Positions 1-7,367 of a DNA stretch of 64,000 nt are shown here, in pieces. The translations under genes were made by a program, and so were the position numbers. The notes below the pieces were generated by a model. That model made no database searches and was not told the DNA's origin. It was given only the letters and a program-made list of their open reading frames with translations. The stretch lies in the NCBI GenBank assembly GCA_029553505.1, contig JAKPKY010000199.1, positions 1-64,000 of the forward strand. Reading direction: 5' to 3'. The DNA is from Planctomycetota bacterium (GTDB lineage Bacteria; Planctomycetota; Phycisphaerae; SM23-33). How positions within the stretch are numbered: the stretch's first letter is position 1; each line of letters opens with the position of its first letter.

Positions 1-805
1 CGGGCTGTACGTCAACACAATGAACGTCATCCACTACATGCACGACAAGTACGCCTACGAGAAGCTCCAGATGGCGCTGCACGACACGCACGTGGAGCGG
101 TTCATGGCGTTCGGCGTGGCGGGGCTGAGCGTGTTGGCCGATTCGCTCAGCGCGATCCGCCACGCCCGGGTGACGCCCGTCCGCGGCGACGGGGGGCTGA
201 TTCGCGAGTTCCGCGTCGAGGGCGAGTATCCCGCCTTCGGCAACGACGACGACCGCGTGGATTCGCTGGCGGCCGGGCTCGTGCACGACTTCCTGGCCGC
301 GCTGCGCAAGACGCCGTGCTATCGTGGGGCGGAGCCCACGCTGTCGGTCCTGACGATCACCTCCAACGTGGTCTACGGAAAAATGACCGGCGCCACGCCC
401 GACGGGCGAAAGGCGGGCGAGCCCTTCGCCCCCGGCGCCAACCCGCTGCACCAGCGCGACCGCATGGGCGCCGTCGCCTCGCTCAACAGCGTCGCCAAGG
501 TTCCCTACGAGTGCTGCCGCGACGGCATCAGTTGCACCTTCTCCGTCACGCCCCAGGCGCTGGGACGCGCCGACGGCGAGCAGGTGCGCAACGTCGTCGC
601 GATCCTCGACGGGTACTTTGCACAGCGGGCGCACCACCTCAACCTCAACGTGCTCAACCGCGAGCACCTCGTCGAGGCCATGGAGCGCCCCGAGCGGCAT
701 CCGCACCTGACGATCCGCGTGTCGGGCTACGCGGTGAACTTCCACACGCTCAGCCGGGCGCAACAGGAAGAGGTCGTCGCGCGGACGTTCCACGAGAGAC
801 TGTGA
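1..805 (+). CDS. pflB: Formate acetyltransferase (pyruvate formate-lyase), C-terminal part
   Basis: This is the last ~267 codons of a glycyl radical enzyme; the 5' end lies outside the window and the frame is open from base 2. Pyruvate formate-lyase converts pyruvate and CoA to acetyl-CoA and formate in the cytoplasm during anaerobic growth. The C-terminal glycyl radical motif RVSGYAVNF is intact, and the stretch [13 protein letters not shown]...[17 protein letters not shown] matches true PFL more closely than other glycyl radical enzymes. The Cys-Cys active site lies in the missing part. The activase pflA follows eight bases downstream, the usual pairing. The family call is firm; strict substrate specificity cannot be confirmed without the N-terminus. 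Confidence 0.93.
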   Translation, partial: GLYVNTMNVIHYMHDKYAYEKLQMALHDTHVERFMAFGVAGLSVLADSLSAIRHARVTPVRGDGGLIREFRVEGEYPAFGNDDDRVDSLAAGLVHDFLAALRKTPCYRGAEPTLSVLTITSNVVYGKMTGATPDGRKAGEPFAPGANPLHQRDRMGAVASLNSVAKVPYECCRDGISCTFSVTPQALGRADGEQVRNVVAILDGYFAQRAHHLNLNVLNREHLVEAMERPERHPHLTIRVSGYAVNFHTLSRAQQEEVVARTFHERL

Positions 806-813
806 GGCGGGGC

Positions 814-1539
814 ATGACCGGGCGGGTTCATTCCATCGAAACGCTGGGGGCGCTGGACGGGCCGGGCCTACGCGTGGTGGTGTTCCTCCAGGGCTGCCCG
901 CTCCGCTGCCTCTACTGCCACAATCCCGACACATGGGACCGGCGCGGCGGGCAGGAGTGGGACGCGGCCGCCGTCGTCGATCGCGTGCTGCGGAGCCGCC
1001 CCTACTTTTCGCAGGGCGGGGGCGTGACGCTCTCCGGCGGCGAGCCGCTCGCCCAGGCGCGGTTCGCCGCGGAAATCCTGCGCCGCTGCCGGGAGGCGGA
1101 AATCCACACCGCGCTGGACACGGCCGGGGCGGCACTGACGTCCGATGTCCGCCGTGCGCTGGAGTTCACCGACCTGGTGCTGCTGGACGTCAAGCATGCC
1201 GATGAGGCGCGATACCGCGCGCTGACCGGCGGCGAACTGGCGACGACGCTGGCGTTCCTCCGCCACGTGGACGAACGGGGCATCGACCTGTGGGTGCGCC
1301 AGGTAATCGTGCCCGGCTGGAACGACTTGCCGGACGATCTGCGGCGCCTGGCGGACCTGCTGCGCCCGCTGCGGACGCTGCGGAAGGTCGAACTGCTGCC
1401 GTACCACGCGATGGCCGGCGTGAAATACGCCACGATGGGCTTGGCTTGTCCGCTGGAAGGCCTGGCCCCGCCGGACGAGGCGGCGATGGCCCGCTGCCGC
1501 GCGATCCTGGCGGCACTGCTGGCCCGGCCGGTCGATTAG
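814..1539 (+). CDS. pflA: Pyruvate formate-lyase-activating enzyme (radical SAM)
   Basis: A 241-residue radical SAM protein, the normal length for PflA. It uses a 4Fe-4S cluster and S-adenosylmethionine to install the glycyl radical on PflB. The cluster motif is CPLRCLYCHNPD near residue 28, followed by the SAM-binding segment GGGVTLSGGEPL and by LLDVKH and LLPYHAMAGVKY, typical of the family. The ORF track begins far upstream at 316, but that part is a shadow of pflB. The ATG at 814 follows the pflB stop by eight bases and begins with the family's usual opening, TGRVHSIETLG. Co-transcription with pflB is therefore expected. There is only the radical cluster, no extra ferredoxin-like insert, which fits PflA rather than larger activases. 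Confidence 0.95.
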   Translation: MTGRVHSIETLGALDGPGLRVVVFLQGCPLRCLYCHNPDTWDRRGGQEWDAAAVVDRVLRSRPYFSQGGGVTLSGGEPLAQARFAAEILRRCREAEIHTALDTAGAALTSDVRRALEFTDLVLLDVKHADEARYRALTGGELATTLAFLRHVDERGIDLWVRQVIVPGWNDLPDDLRRLADLLRPLRTLRKVELLPYHAMAGVKYATMGLACPLEGLAPPDEAAMARCRAILAALLARPVD

Positions 1540-1543
1540 TTGT

Positions 1544-1625
1544 GTGCCACCCTCAATCCCGATTGTTGGTATCGGAATTGAGGATGTCGGCACGGTCAAG
1601 CAAACAACGCTTGACCGTGGCACCC
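1544..1625. repeat. GTGCCAC-type double-hairpin element
   Basis: Between pflA and the next gene lie outer ends GTGCCAC and GTGGCACCC enclosing two hairpins: CCTCAATcCCGAT paired with ATCGGaATTGAGG, then ACGGTCAAGC paired with GCTTGACCGT. The same architecture recurs near 11.46, 25.5, 30.9 and 41.4 kb. It contains no gene. Confidence 0.75.
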
Positions 1626-1738
1626 GCAACTGGCCGTGACATCCACCCGGGGGCGAAGAATCGGACACCCCTCATACGTGCAATGCCCGCCGGGCCGTGG
1701 TATGCTCGCGGGCGCAACTTACGGGGAAAGGGCAAGTC

Positions 1739-2572
1739 ATGGGCGACTGGTCGTGGCAGAAGTGGGCGATCTTCGCGGTTCCCTTCGCGCTGCTGGCGCT
1801 GGGCGGGCTGGCCTGGCTGCTGCTGCGGAAAACCCTCCGCACCCGCAACCGCATGGAACGCCAGCTCCGTGACGACCCCGACATCAACGAGTGGATCGTC
1901 GTGTTCAACTGGAGCCGCAAGGTGCTCTACGTGCCGACCATCCTCGCCTCGCTGCTGGCGGCGGCGCTGATGTACCTCAAGCAGTGGGGTGTCTGGCCCA
2001 CCCTCAACGGCGAACTGGTCGGCGGGGTCTGGCTGGCGGTGTTCTTCCTCAACTTCCTCGTTGACGAATACGAGCTCAGCATCAAGGTCCTGCTGATCAT
2101 CGTGCTCTGCGCGATCGTCCTGGGGCTCTGGCTGACGCTGCTGGACTGGCTCCAGCCGTTCCTGCGCGTCTTCACGCGCCTCGACATCGCCATCAGCGGA
2201 ACGGGCTACGTGGTCATCTCCGCCATCTTCCTGCTGGCCATCGCGATTTCCTGGCTGAGGGGGCTGTTCTACTACGTCGCCATCACGCCCAACTACATGA
2301 ACATCCAGGTGGGCCCGACGGAGACGGGCGAGCAGGTTAGCCGCGAGGAATTCAGCACACGGGTGGACACGGGCGATTTTCTCGAGCGCCTGCTTGGGTT
2401 CGGGCGGATCGTGGTGACCTTCGCCGACCAGCGCCGCCAGCCGATGATGCTGCTGGTCGGCAAGATCGGCAAGCGGGCCGCCCGCCTGGAGTCCATCCGG
2501 GGAAAGCTGGCGGTGGACCGCTACACGCCCGGACGCAAGGACGACGCCGAAAACGGCGGCGCCTCGGCCTGA
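1739..2572 (+). CDS. Uncharacterised five-helix membrane protein
   Basis: I do not recognise a named family. The 277-residue product has five hydrophobic segments (about residues 8-27, 60-80, 93-110, 118-145 and 160-180), then a soluble C-terminal half of roughly 95 residues that ends acidic and charged. The ATG at 1739 is preferred over the ORF-track start at 1697 because GGGGAAAGG lies just upstream and the shorter form starts directly before helix 1. The soluble tail contains YMNIQVGPTETGEQ and a repeated-charge region, which suggests a cytoplasmic domain. It follows a hairpin repeat and precedes a convergent minus-strand gene, so it is probably monocistronic. No catalytic motif is visible and no function is proposed. 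Confidence 0.75.
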   Translation: MGDWSWQKWAIFAVPFALLALGGLAWLLLRKTLRTRNRMERQLRDDPDINEWIVVFNWSRKVLYVPTILASLLAAALMYLKQWGVWPTLNGELVGGVWLAVFFLNFLVDEYELSIKVLLIIVLCAIVLGLWLTLLDWLQPFLRVFTRLDIAISGTGYVVISAIFLLAIAISWLRGLFYYVAITPNYMNIQVGPTETGEQVSREEFSTRVDTGDFLERLLGFGRIVVTFADQRRQPMMLLVGKIGKRAARLESIRGKLAVDRYTPGRKDDAENGGASA

Positions 2573-2580
2573 AGGCTGCG

Positions 2581-2976
2581 TCACTCGTAGCCCAGCTCGC
2601 GCAGGTCGTCCTCGTCCAGGCCGAAGTGGTGGCCGATCTCGTGCAGCACGGTGATGCGGATCTGCCGCTTGAGTCGTCGGTCGCTGAGATGCCCCCTGCG
2701 GGCGCGGGCGGCCGCCACCACGCCCCGGCGGAACACCTGCACCCGGTCCGGAAGCACGCCCGAATGCTCCACGCTGCGGTCCGTCAGCGGGATGCCCGTG
2801 TAGAGCCCGCAGAGGTAGTCCCGGTCGCCGACGCCCATCTGCCGCAGCGTTCGCTCCGACGGCTCGTCGTCCACCACCAGCGGGCACTCCTCCAGCAGGT
2901 CCAGCACGTCGTCCGGCAACTCGTCGAGCACCTCTTCCAAAAGCCGGTCGAATCGTTCACGCAATTGGGCGTCCAC
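2581..2976 (-). CDS. Small metallopeptidase-family (zincin-like) protein
   Basis: A 131-residue protein of the small zincin-like family (formerly DUF1025). The zinc-binding HEXXH motif appears as HEIGHHFGLDEDDLRELGY at the extreme C-terminus, the expected place for this family. The N-terminus (RFDRLLEEVLDELP) also matches. I chose the GTG at 2976 because GGAG lies nine bases upstream and it gives the family's usual length; the longer ATG form at 3027 (148 aa) has no visible ribosome binding site and adds residues that do not resemble the family. Family members are presumed cytoplasmic, and their peptidase activity is largely unproven. The gene is convergent with the upstream membrane protein and divergent from the ArsR regulator. 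Confidence 0.85.
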   Translation of the reverse strand: MDAQLRERFDRLLEEVLDELPDDVLDLLEECPLVVDDEPSERTLRQMGVGDRDYLCGLYTGIPLTDRSVEHSGVLPDRVQVFRRGVVAAARARRGHLSDRRLKRQIRITVLHEIGHHFGLDEDDLRELGYE

Positions 2977-3106
2977 GCCGCAAGTCTCCGTTGTTCCGGC
3001 CCAATGACCGGGATTGCGGCGCATCATACGCGCAGCCGGTCGGCGTGGGCAAGGGTGTTGGACGTTCCGAATGGCCTGGCGGGCGATTTCAGGGCTTGCA
3101 AAGTCA

Positions 3107-3122
3107 ATTCGTATTTGCGAAT
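3107..3122. promoter_or_regulatory. Candidate ArsR-family operator
   Basis: ATTCG-N6-CGAAT is an inverted repeat in a short AT-rich patch 33 bases before the ArsR-family gene, in otherwise GC-rich DNA. Autoregulatory operators of this family are short AT-containing dyads. The position is suggestive but no binding evidence can be read from sequence alone. Confidence 0.4.
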
Positions 3123-3155
3123 ATAACTAAACACGAATTAATCGGGAGCGGAACC

Positions 3156-3443
3156 GTGAACGAGGAACAGGAATCGGCGGTGTTCAAGGCGTTGGGCGAT
3201 GCGACGCGGCTGCGGATACTCGAGCTGCTGCCGGCCGAGCCCATCTGCAAGGCCATGTACAACGTGGGCGAACTGGTCGAGGAGATCGGCGGCTCCCAGC
3301 CGAACCTGTCGCGCCACCTGCGCATCCTCAAGCAGGCGGGGCTCGTGCAGTGCCGCAAGCAGTGCAACAGCGTTTACTACTGGCGTCTGCCGGGCGCCTT
3401 CGAGAAGGCCCGGGGTGTTCTGGGGAAGTTTTCCGCTAAGTGA
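3156..3443 (+). CDS. ArsR/SmtB-family transcriptional regulator
   Basis: A 95-residue winged-helix regulator. The opening FKALGDATRLRILELL and the recognition helix region GGSQPNLSRHLRILKQAGLVQ are characteristic of ArsR. The GTG at 3156 is preceded by CGGGAGCGG and gives the standard family length; the longer track ORF runs into the upstream shadow. Cysteines occur in PICKAMYN and QCRKQCNSVYYW, but the classic metal motif ELCVCDL is absent, so the effector may be redox or a different ligand. The next gene, a ferredoxin-type aldo/keto reductase, starts 16 bases downstream and is very likely in the same transcript. The regulator probably controls itself and that reductase. Confidence 0.9.
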   Translation: MNEEQESAVFKALGDATRLRILELLPAEPICKAMYNVGELVEEIGGSQPNLSRHLRILKQAGLVQCRKQCNSVYYWRLPGAFEKARGVLGKFSAK

Positions 3444-3459
3444 GTCGGGAGAGTGCGTC

Positions 3460-4584
3460 GTGATCTATCGTGAACTGGGCCGCACCGGGCTGAAAGTCTC
3501 GCAACTGGGATTCGGGGCGATGCGCCTGCCGATGACGGGCGATGGCGCGGACGCGCGGGTGGACCGCCAGAAGGCGACCGCGCTGCTCCACCGGGCGTTC
3601 GAGGGCGGCGTGAACTACGTAGACACTGCCGTCGGGTATTGCAACGCCGACAGCCAGCGCGCCCTCGGCGAGGCGCTGAAGGGCTGGCGCGACCGCGTGA
3701 TCGTCTCGACCAAGAATCCCTACTACGGCGAGGACGAAAAGGCGTGGTGGCAGAATCTCCAGGACTCGCTGGAGCGCCTGGGGACGGACCACATCGACGT
3801 GTACCACCACCACGGCGCCAACCGCAAGAGGTTCCACGAGCACATCCTGCCGCGCGTGGGGAAATGGATGCGCAAGGCGAAGGACCAGGGGCTGATCCGG
3901 CACGTCGCCCTGTCGTTCCACGACAACAACGAGATGCTGCGGGAGATCGTGGCCTCCGGCTACCCGGAAGTCATCACGGTGCAGTACAACCTGCTGGACC
4001 GTCAGCTGGAGGAGGGCATCGCGGCGGCGCGGGACAAGGGCATCGGCGTGGTGGTGATGGGCCCGGTGGGCGGTGGGCGGCTGGGCGCCAGCAGCGACGT
4101 GCTGCGGACGCTGGTTCCCGGCATCGAGCGGGTTCCCGAGCTGGCGCTGCGGTTCGTGCTGTCCAATCCTTCCGTGACGGTGGCGCTGTCGGGCATGTGG
4201 ACGATGGAGCACGTGGAGGAGAACCTTCGGATCGCGGCTGACCCCGTCAGCCTGAGCCAGGCCGACCGGTCCGCCATCGACGCGCACCTGGTGCGCCTCA
4301 AGGGCCTGGCCGACCTATACTGCACCGGCTGCAACTACTGCATGCCGTGCCCGCGCGAGGTGGCGATCCCGAAAATTTTCGAGCGCTACAACCGGGGTCG
4401 GGTGTACGGCCTGTGGGACTCGGCGCGGAAGGCGTACGCCGGCCTGGGCGTCCACCCGTGGGACAAGGGCGCCAAGGCGGATCAATGCAACGAGTGCGGC
4501 GCGTGCGAGACGAAATGCCCGCAGAAGATCGCGATCCGCGCGCAGCTCAAGGACGCCCACGCGGCGCTGACGGCGAAGGAATAG
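3460..4584 (+). CDS. Aldo/keto reductase with C-terminal 4Fe-4S domain
   Basis: A 374-residue protein: an aldo/keto reductase TIM barrel (residues ~1-285) followed by a bacterial ferredoxin module. The barrel opens with the family's YRELGRTGLKVSQLGFG and shows likely catalytic Asp and Tyr in NYVDTAVGY, Lys in STKNPYY and His in VYHHHG. The tail has CTGCNYCMPCPREV and CNECGACETKCPQKI, enough for two 4Fe-4S clusters. Such fusions are common in anaerobes and are predicted oxidoreductases using ferredoxin-like electrons with NAD(P)H; substrates are mostly unknown. The GTG at 3460 has CGGGAGA eight bases upstream. It lies 16 bases after the ArsR gene, indicating an operon, and is convergent with desulfoferrodoxin. 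Confidence 0.93.
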   Translation: MIYRELGRTGLKVSQLGFGAMRLPMTGDGADARVDRQKATALLHRAFEGGVNYVDTAVGYCNADSQRALGEALKGWRDRVIVSTKNPYYGEDEKAWWQNLQDSLERLGTDHIDVYHHHGANRKRFHEHILPRVGKWMRKAKDQGLIRHVALSFHDNNEMLREIVASGYPEVITVQYNLLDRQLEEGIAAARDKGIGVVVMGPVGGGRLGASSDVLRTLVPGIERVPELALRFVLSNPSVTVALSGMWTMEHVEENLRIAADPVSLSQADRSAIDAHLVRLKGLADLYCTGCNYCMPCPREVAIPKIFERYNRGRVYGLWDSARKAYAGLGVHPWDKGAKADQCNECGACETKCPQKIAIRAQLKDAHAALTAKE

Positions 4585-4608
4585 CGCCCGCTCCGCCCCC
4601 GCGCGGCG

Positions 4609-4998
4609 CTACGACCGCCACAGGCCGTGCTTGTTGCAGTATTCGCGGGCGGTGACGGTCTTCGCGTCGGTCTTGAAGACCGCTTCCGGCGCATCACCCG
4701 GCGAGAAGAAGTGAACCAGCACGTCCTTGCCCGCCCGCAACTCGACGAACTGGATATAGTGGTCCGGCTCCATCGGGTGTGGAACCGAGCCGATCTTCAC
4801 GCGGTACCCGCCGTCGATCTTCTCGGTCACGGGCACGTGCTTTTCCTTGCCTTCCTGGGCGGCGGTCTTGGCCGGCAGGGCGGTCATTGCCTTGCCGCAG
4901 CAGGACATCTCGCAATCCTCCTTGCAGCCGAGGATCATCTCCACCAGCCCCGTGCAGCCGCACTCGCATTTGTAGATCGCGAACTGTTCGCACGCCAT
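4609..4998 (-). CDS. dfx: Desulfoferrodoxin / superoxide reductase
   Basis: A 129-residue protein that reduces superoxide to hydrogen peroxide without making oxygen, a typical defence of anaerobes. The C-terminal catalytic iron site is recognisable: GSVPHPMEPDHYIQ supplies histidines and REYCNKHGLW the Cys and His ligands; TEKIDGGYRVKIG is also conserved. The N-terminal rubredoxin-like region is unusually cysteine-rich (KCECGC, GCKEDCEMSCCGK), with more cysteines than the four needed for a Cys4 iron centre. ATG 4998 is preceded by AAGGAG at good spacing; the ORF-track start at 5073 adds unrelated sequence. It is convergent with the aldo/keto reductase and fits the anaerobic theme of the pflBA neighbourhood. 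Confidence 0.92.
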   Translation of the reverse strand: MACEQFAIYKCECGCTGLVEMILGCKEDCEMSCCGKAMTALPAKTAAQEGKEKHVPVTEKIDGGYRVKIGSVPHPMEPDHYIQFVELRAGKDVLVHFFSPGDAPEAVFKTDAKTVTAREYCNKHGLWRS

Positions 4999-5126
4999 GA
5001 GCCGCTCCTTTCCGATTCCGATACCGTTTGGCCCAATCCGCCACGGGCCGGTCGGCGGGCGTGGCGGAAACACTTACTCATTCTAGGCAGGTGGCGGGGG
5101 AAGCCCCCCGGAAAATCCGCCGCCGG

Positions 5127-5780
5127 CTATGGCAGCTTGAGCTTGTCGCGATAGTAGTAGGGCAGGTCTGTCTTGGCAACGTCCTTCCACAGGCCCCGCC
5201 GCTCGTCCTTCGCGGCGGTCTGGAGCCGCCGGAACTCGCCACGCAGGTGGTGGTCGAAACGCGGGTCGGCGTACCCGTAGCCCTGCGCGATCAACTCGCG
5301 GTTGAGCATTCGCCCGTCGGGCAGGATGACGAATGCCAGCAGTCGCTCGTACTTGTCCCGCGGCCACTTTCCGGGCTCCAGCTCGATGCGAACGTCCTGG
5401 TCGAGCGTCAGGCGGCGCGCAAAATCCGTCGCCTCCGGCCCAAAATGCTGCGGTGGGGTGTGGGGCTTTTTCGTCTCGGGCGTGTCGACGCCCCAGAGAC
5501 GCACGCGGGTGAAACTCTCGTTGCGGACGGCGTCGGGGGCGTCCAGGTCCAGCGTGTCGCCGTCGATGACCCGCAGGACGCGGAACGTCCGGCCATCGTA
5601 TCGCTCGCGGTCGGGCGGAACGGGCTGGCCGAACCAACCCGCCCGGTCCAGCGCCACCAGGGCCGCGACGATCAGGGCGAGCGAGACCGCCCACGTGGCC
5701 TTTCGCGCCGCCCATCGGAAGCGGCGCCGGGCATCGCTCAGTTTCCTGTCCGGGGCGCTCATGCGCGGGAAGTCTACCAT
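5127..5780 (-). CDS. Thermonuclease-family (SNase-like) membrane-anchored protein
   Basis: About 217 residues with a basic N-terminus, one hydrophobic anchor (AVSLALIVAALVALDRAGWF) and a staphylococcal-nuclease-like OB fold. Recognisable parts are RVIDGDTLDLD, RVRLWGVDTPE and DKYERLLAFVILPDG, covering the calcium-binding Asp residues and catalytic Arg/Glu positions of the family. The anchor predicts a domain facing the periplasm, where such proteins cut nucleic acid or, in some variants, act without nuclease activity. The start is uncertain: ATGs exist at 5795, 5780 and 5762, and 5780 has a GGCGGGG stretch upstream. The gene lies alone between desulfoferrodoxin and lysC on the same strand, with gaps that argue against tight coupling. 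Confidence 0.83.
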   Translation of the reverse strand: MVDFPRMSAPDRKLSDARRRFRWAARKATWAVSLALIVAALVALDRAGWFGQPVPPDRERYDGRTFRVLRVIDGDTLDLDAPDAVRNESFTRVRLWGVDTPETKKPHTPPQHFGPEATDFARRLTLDQDVRIELEPGKWPRDKYERLLAFVILPDGRMLNRELIAQGYGYADPRFDHHLRGEFRRLQTAAKDERRGLWKDVAKTDLPYYYRDKLKLP

Positions 5781-5833
5781 CGCCCCGCCGCGCACGCCAG
5801 CGCCGCCACCCCAACGTCGCGCGGCGCGAAAGA

Positions 5834-5862
5834 AAGGCCCGCGCCGGTTTCGGGCGGGCCTT
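5834..5862 (-). terminator. Intrinsic-type terminator after lysC
   Basis: Read on the minus strand, AAGGCCCGC pairs with GCGGGCCTT around an 11-base loop and is followed by TCTTTCG. It sits 27 bases after the lysC stop, where a terminator is expected. The U-tract is weak. Confidence 0.55.
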
Positions 5863-5888
5863 GAGGGTCTGTCGGAAAATCCCGCAGG

Positions 5889-7139
5889 TTACTTGCGGGC
5901 CTTGCGGGCGGCCTTGGGCTTGGCCTTCTTGCCACCGAGCTCGAACGCGTCGTGCACGAGCTGGAGCGCCCGCTTGCCCTGCTCGCGGTCGATCAGGCAG
6001 GAGATCTTGATCTCGCTGGTGGTGATGTTCTGGATGTTGATGCCCTCCGCGGCCAGGGCGGCGAACATCCGCTCGGCGACGCCGGTGTGGACGCGCATGC
6101 CCACTCCGACGACGGAGACCTTGGCCAGGCGGTCTTCGTAGACGACCTCGCAGCGGAGTTCCGCGGCGATCTTATCGACGACCTTGCGTGCGTCGGCGAG
6201 TTCGCCCAGATCGACCGTGAATGAGACGGTGGCCGCGCCGCCGGGGGCGGTGGTCTGGATGATGTCGTCGACGACGATCTTGTGGCTGGCGATGGTGTGG
6301 AAGATTTTCGCGGCGATTCCCGGGCGGTCGGGCACGTTCCGCATGGTGATGCGCGCGAGCTTGTCCTTCAGGGCGGCGCCGCTGACGACGATCCGTTCCA
6401 TGTCCTGGGTTTCAGACACGATCAGGGTTCCTTTTCTCTCGTTTCCGCTGTTGCGGACGTGAATCGGCACGTTGTATTTCTTGGCGAACTCGACGGCGCG
6501 GTTGTGCAGCACGCTCGCGCCGAGGCTCGCCAGCTCGAGCATCTCGTCGTAACTGACGCGGTCGATCTTCCGGGCGTTGGGGACGATCCTCGGGTCGGCC
6601 GTGTAGATGCCGTCCACGTCGGTGAAGTTCTCGCAGACGTCCGCCTTCAGCGCCGCGGCGATGGCCACCAGCGTGACGTTGCTCCCGCCGCGCCCCAGCG
6701 TGGTGACCGCGCCTTCCTCCGTGACGCCCTGGAAGCCCGCGACGATGACGATCCGCCCCGCGTCGAGCTGCTCGTGAATGCGCCGGACGTCGATGGAGCG
6801 GATGCGCGCCTTGGTGTGGGCGTCGTCGGTGACCATGCCCACCTGCCCGGCGGTGAAGCTGATCGCCGGCTGGCCCATCGCCTCCAGCGCCATGGCCACC
6901 AGCGAGATCGTCACCTGCTCGCCCGTCGCCAGCAGCTGGTCCATCTCCCGCTTGGGCGGGGCGGGCGTGATCTGCCCGGCCAGGTCCACCAGGTGGTCCG
7001 TCGTGTCGCCCATGGCCGAGACCACCATGACGACCTGGTGTCCCTGCTTGCGGGTCTTGATTGCCCTCGAGGCGGCGGCGCGGATGCGGTCCGCGTCGGC
7101 CACGCTCGATCCGCCGAATTTCATCACCACGATGCTCAT
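5889..7139 (-). CDS. lysC: Aspartate kinase
   Basis: A 416-residue aspartokinase that phosphorylates aspartate, the first step to lysine, threonine, methionine and diaminopimelate. The amino-acid kinase domain starts with VVMKFGGSSVADADR and contains GRGGSNVTLVAIA (substrate loop) and ENFTDVDGIYTADPRIV. Two ACT domains follow (about residues 270-400; VPDRPGIAAKIFHTIA, KVSVVGVGMRVHTGVAERMF, NIQNITTSEIKISCLID), giving the feedback-sensitive monofunctional architecture. The tail is Lys-rich. Homoserine dehydrogenase and the probable homoserine kinase lie 2-4 kb away on the same strand but are separated by an opposite-strand oxidoreductase, so lysC has its own transcript. A hairpin terminator follows. 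I saw no lysine riboswitch upstream. Confidence 0.96.
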   Translation of the reverse strand: MSIVVMKFGGSSVADADRIRAAASRAIKTRKQGHQVVMVVSAMGDTTDHLVDLAGQITPAPPKREMDQLLATGEQVTISLVAMALEAMGQPAISFTAGQVGMVTDDAHTKARIRSIDVRRIHEQLDAGRIVIVAGFQGVTEEGAVTTLGRGGSNVTLVAIAAALKADVCENFTDVDGIYTADPRIVPNARKIDRVSYDEMLELASLGASVLHNRAVEFAKKYNVPIHVRNSGNERKGTLIVSETQDMERIVVSGAALKDKLARITMRNVPDRPGIAAKIFHTIASHKIVVDDIIQTTAPGGAATVSFTVDLGELADARKVVDKIAAELRCEVVYEDRLAKVSVVGVGMRVHTGVAERMFAALAAEGINIQNITTSEIKISCLIDREQGKRALQLVHDAFELGGKKAKPKAARKARK

Positions 7140-7308
7140 GCTGTCGCCTTGCTCCGTTCGCCGGGGGGAGGGTTCGGCTGCGCCCCGGTCGGCAGGCGGT
7201 AAACCATAGCGGATTTCGCGGAAAAGTCCAGCGTTTTTGGCGGATTCGCTGTGCGGACTGGTTCGAAATCCTCCAGCCGGAAAACAGGGAATATTTCAAA
7301 AGAAGGTC

Positions 7309-7337
7309 TTTCAGGGAAATTTTGGAATAGCTATAAT
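7309..7337 (+). promoter_or_regulatory. Candidate sigma-70-type promoter for FAD oxidoreductase
   Basis: A clear TATAAT (7332-7337) lies in an AT-rich patch 31 bases before the start codon. The -35 region at 17-base spacing (TTTCAG) is a poor match, so the promoter may need an activator. Confidence 0.45.
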
Positions 7338-7367
7338 AGCAACAAATCCATTTTGGGAGACCCAAGC

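Noticed and set aside
7140-7260. Lysine riboswitch upstream of lysC
   Set aside because: Region is short and shows no recognisable conserved core or terminator alternative.
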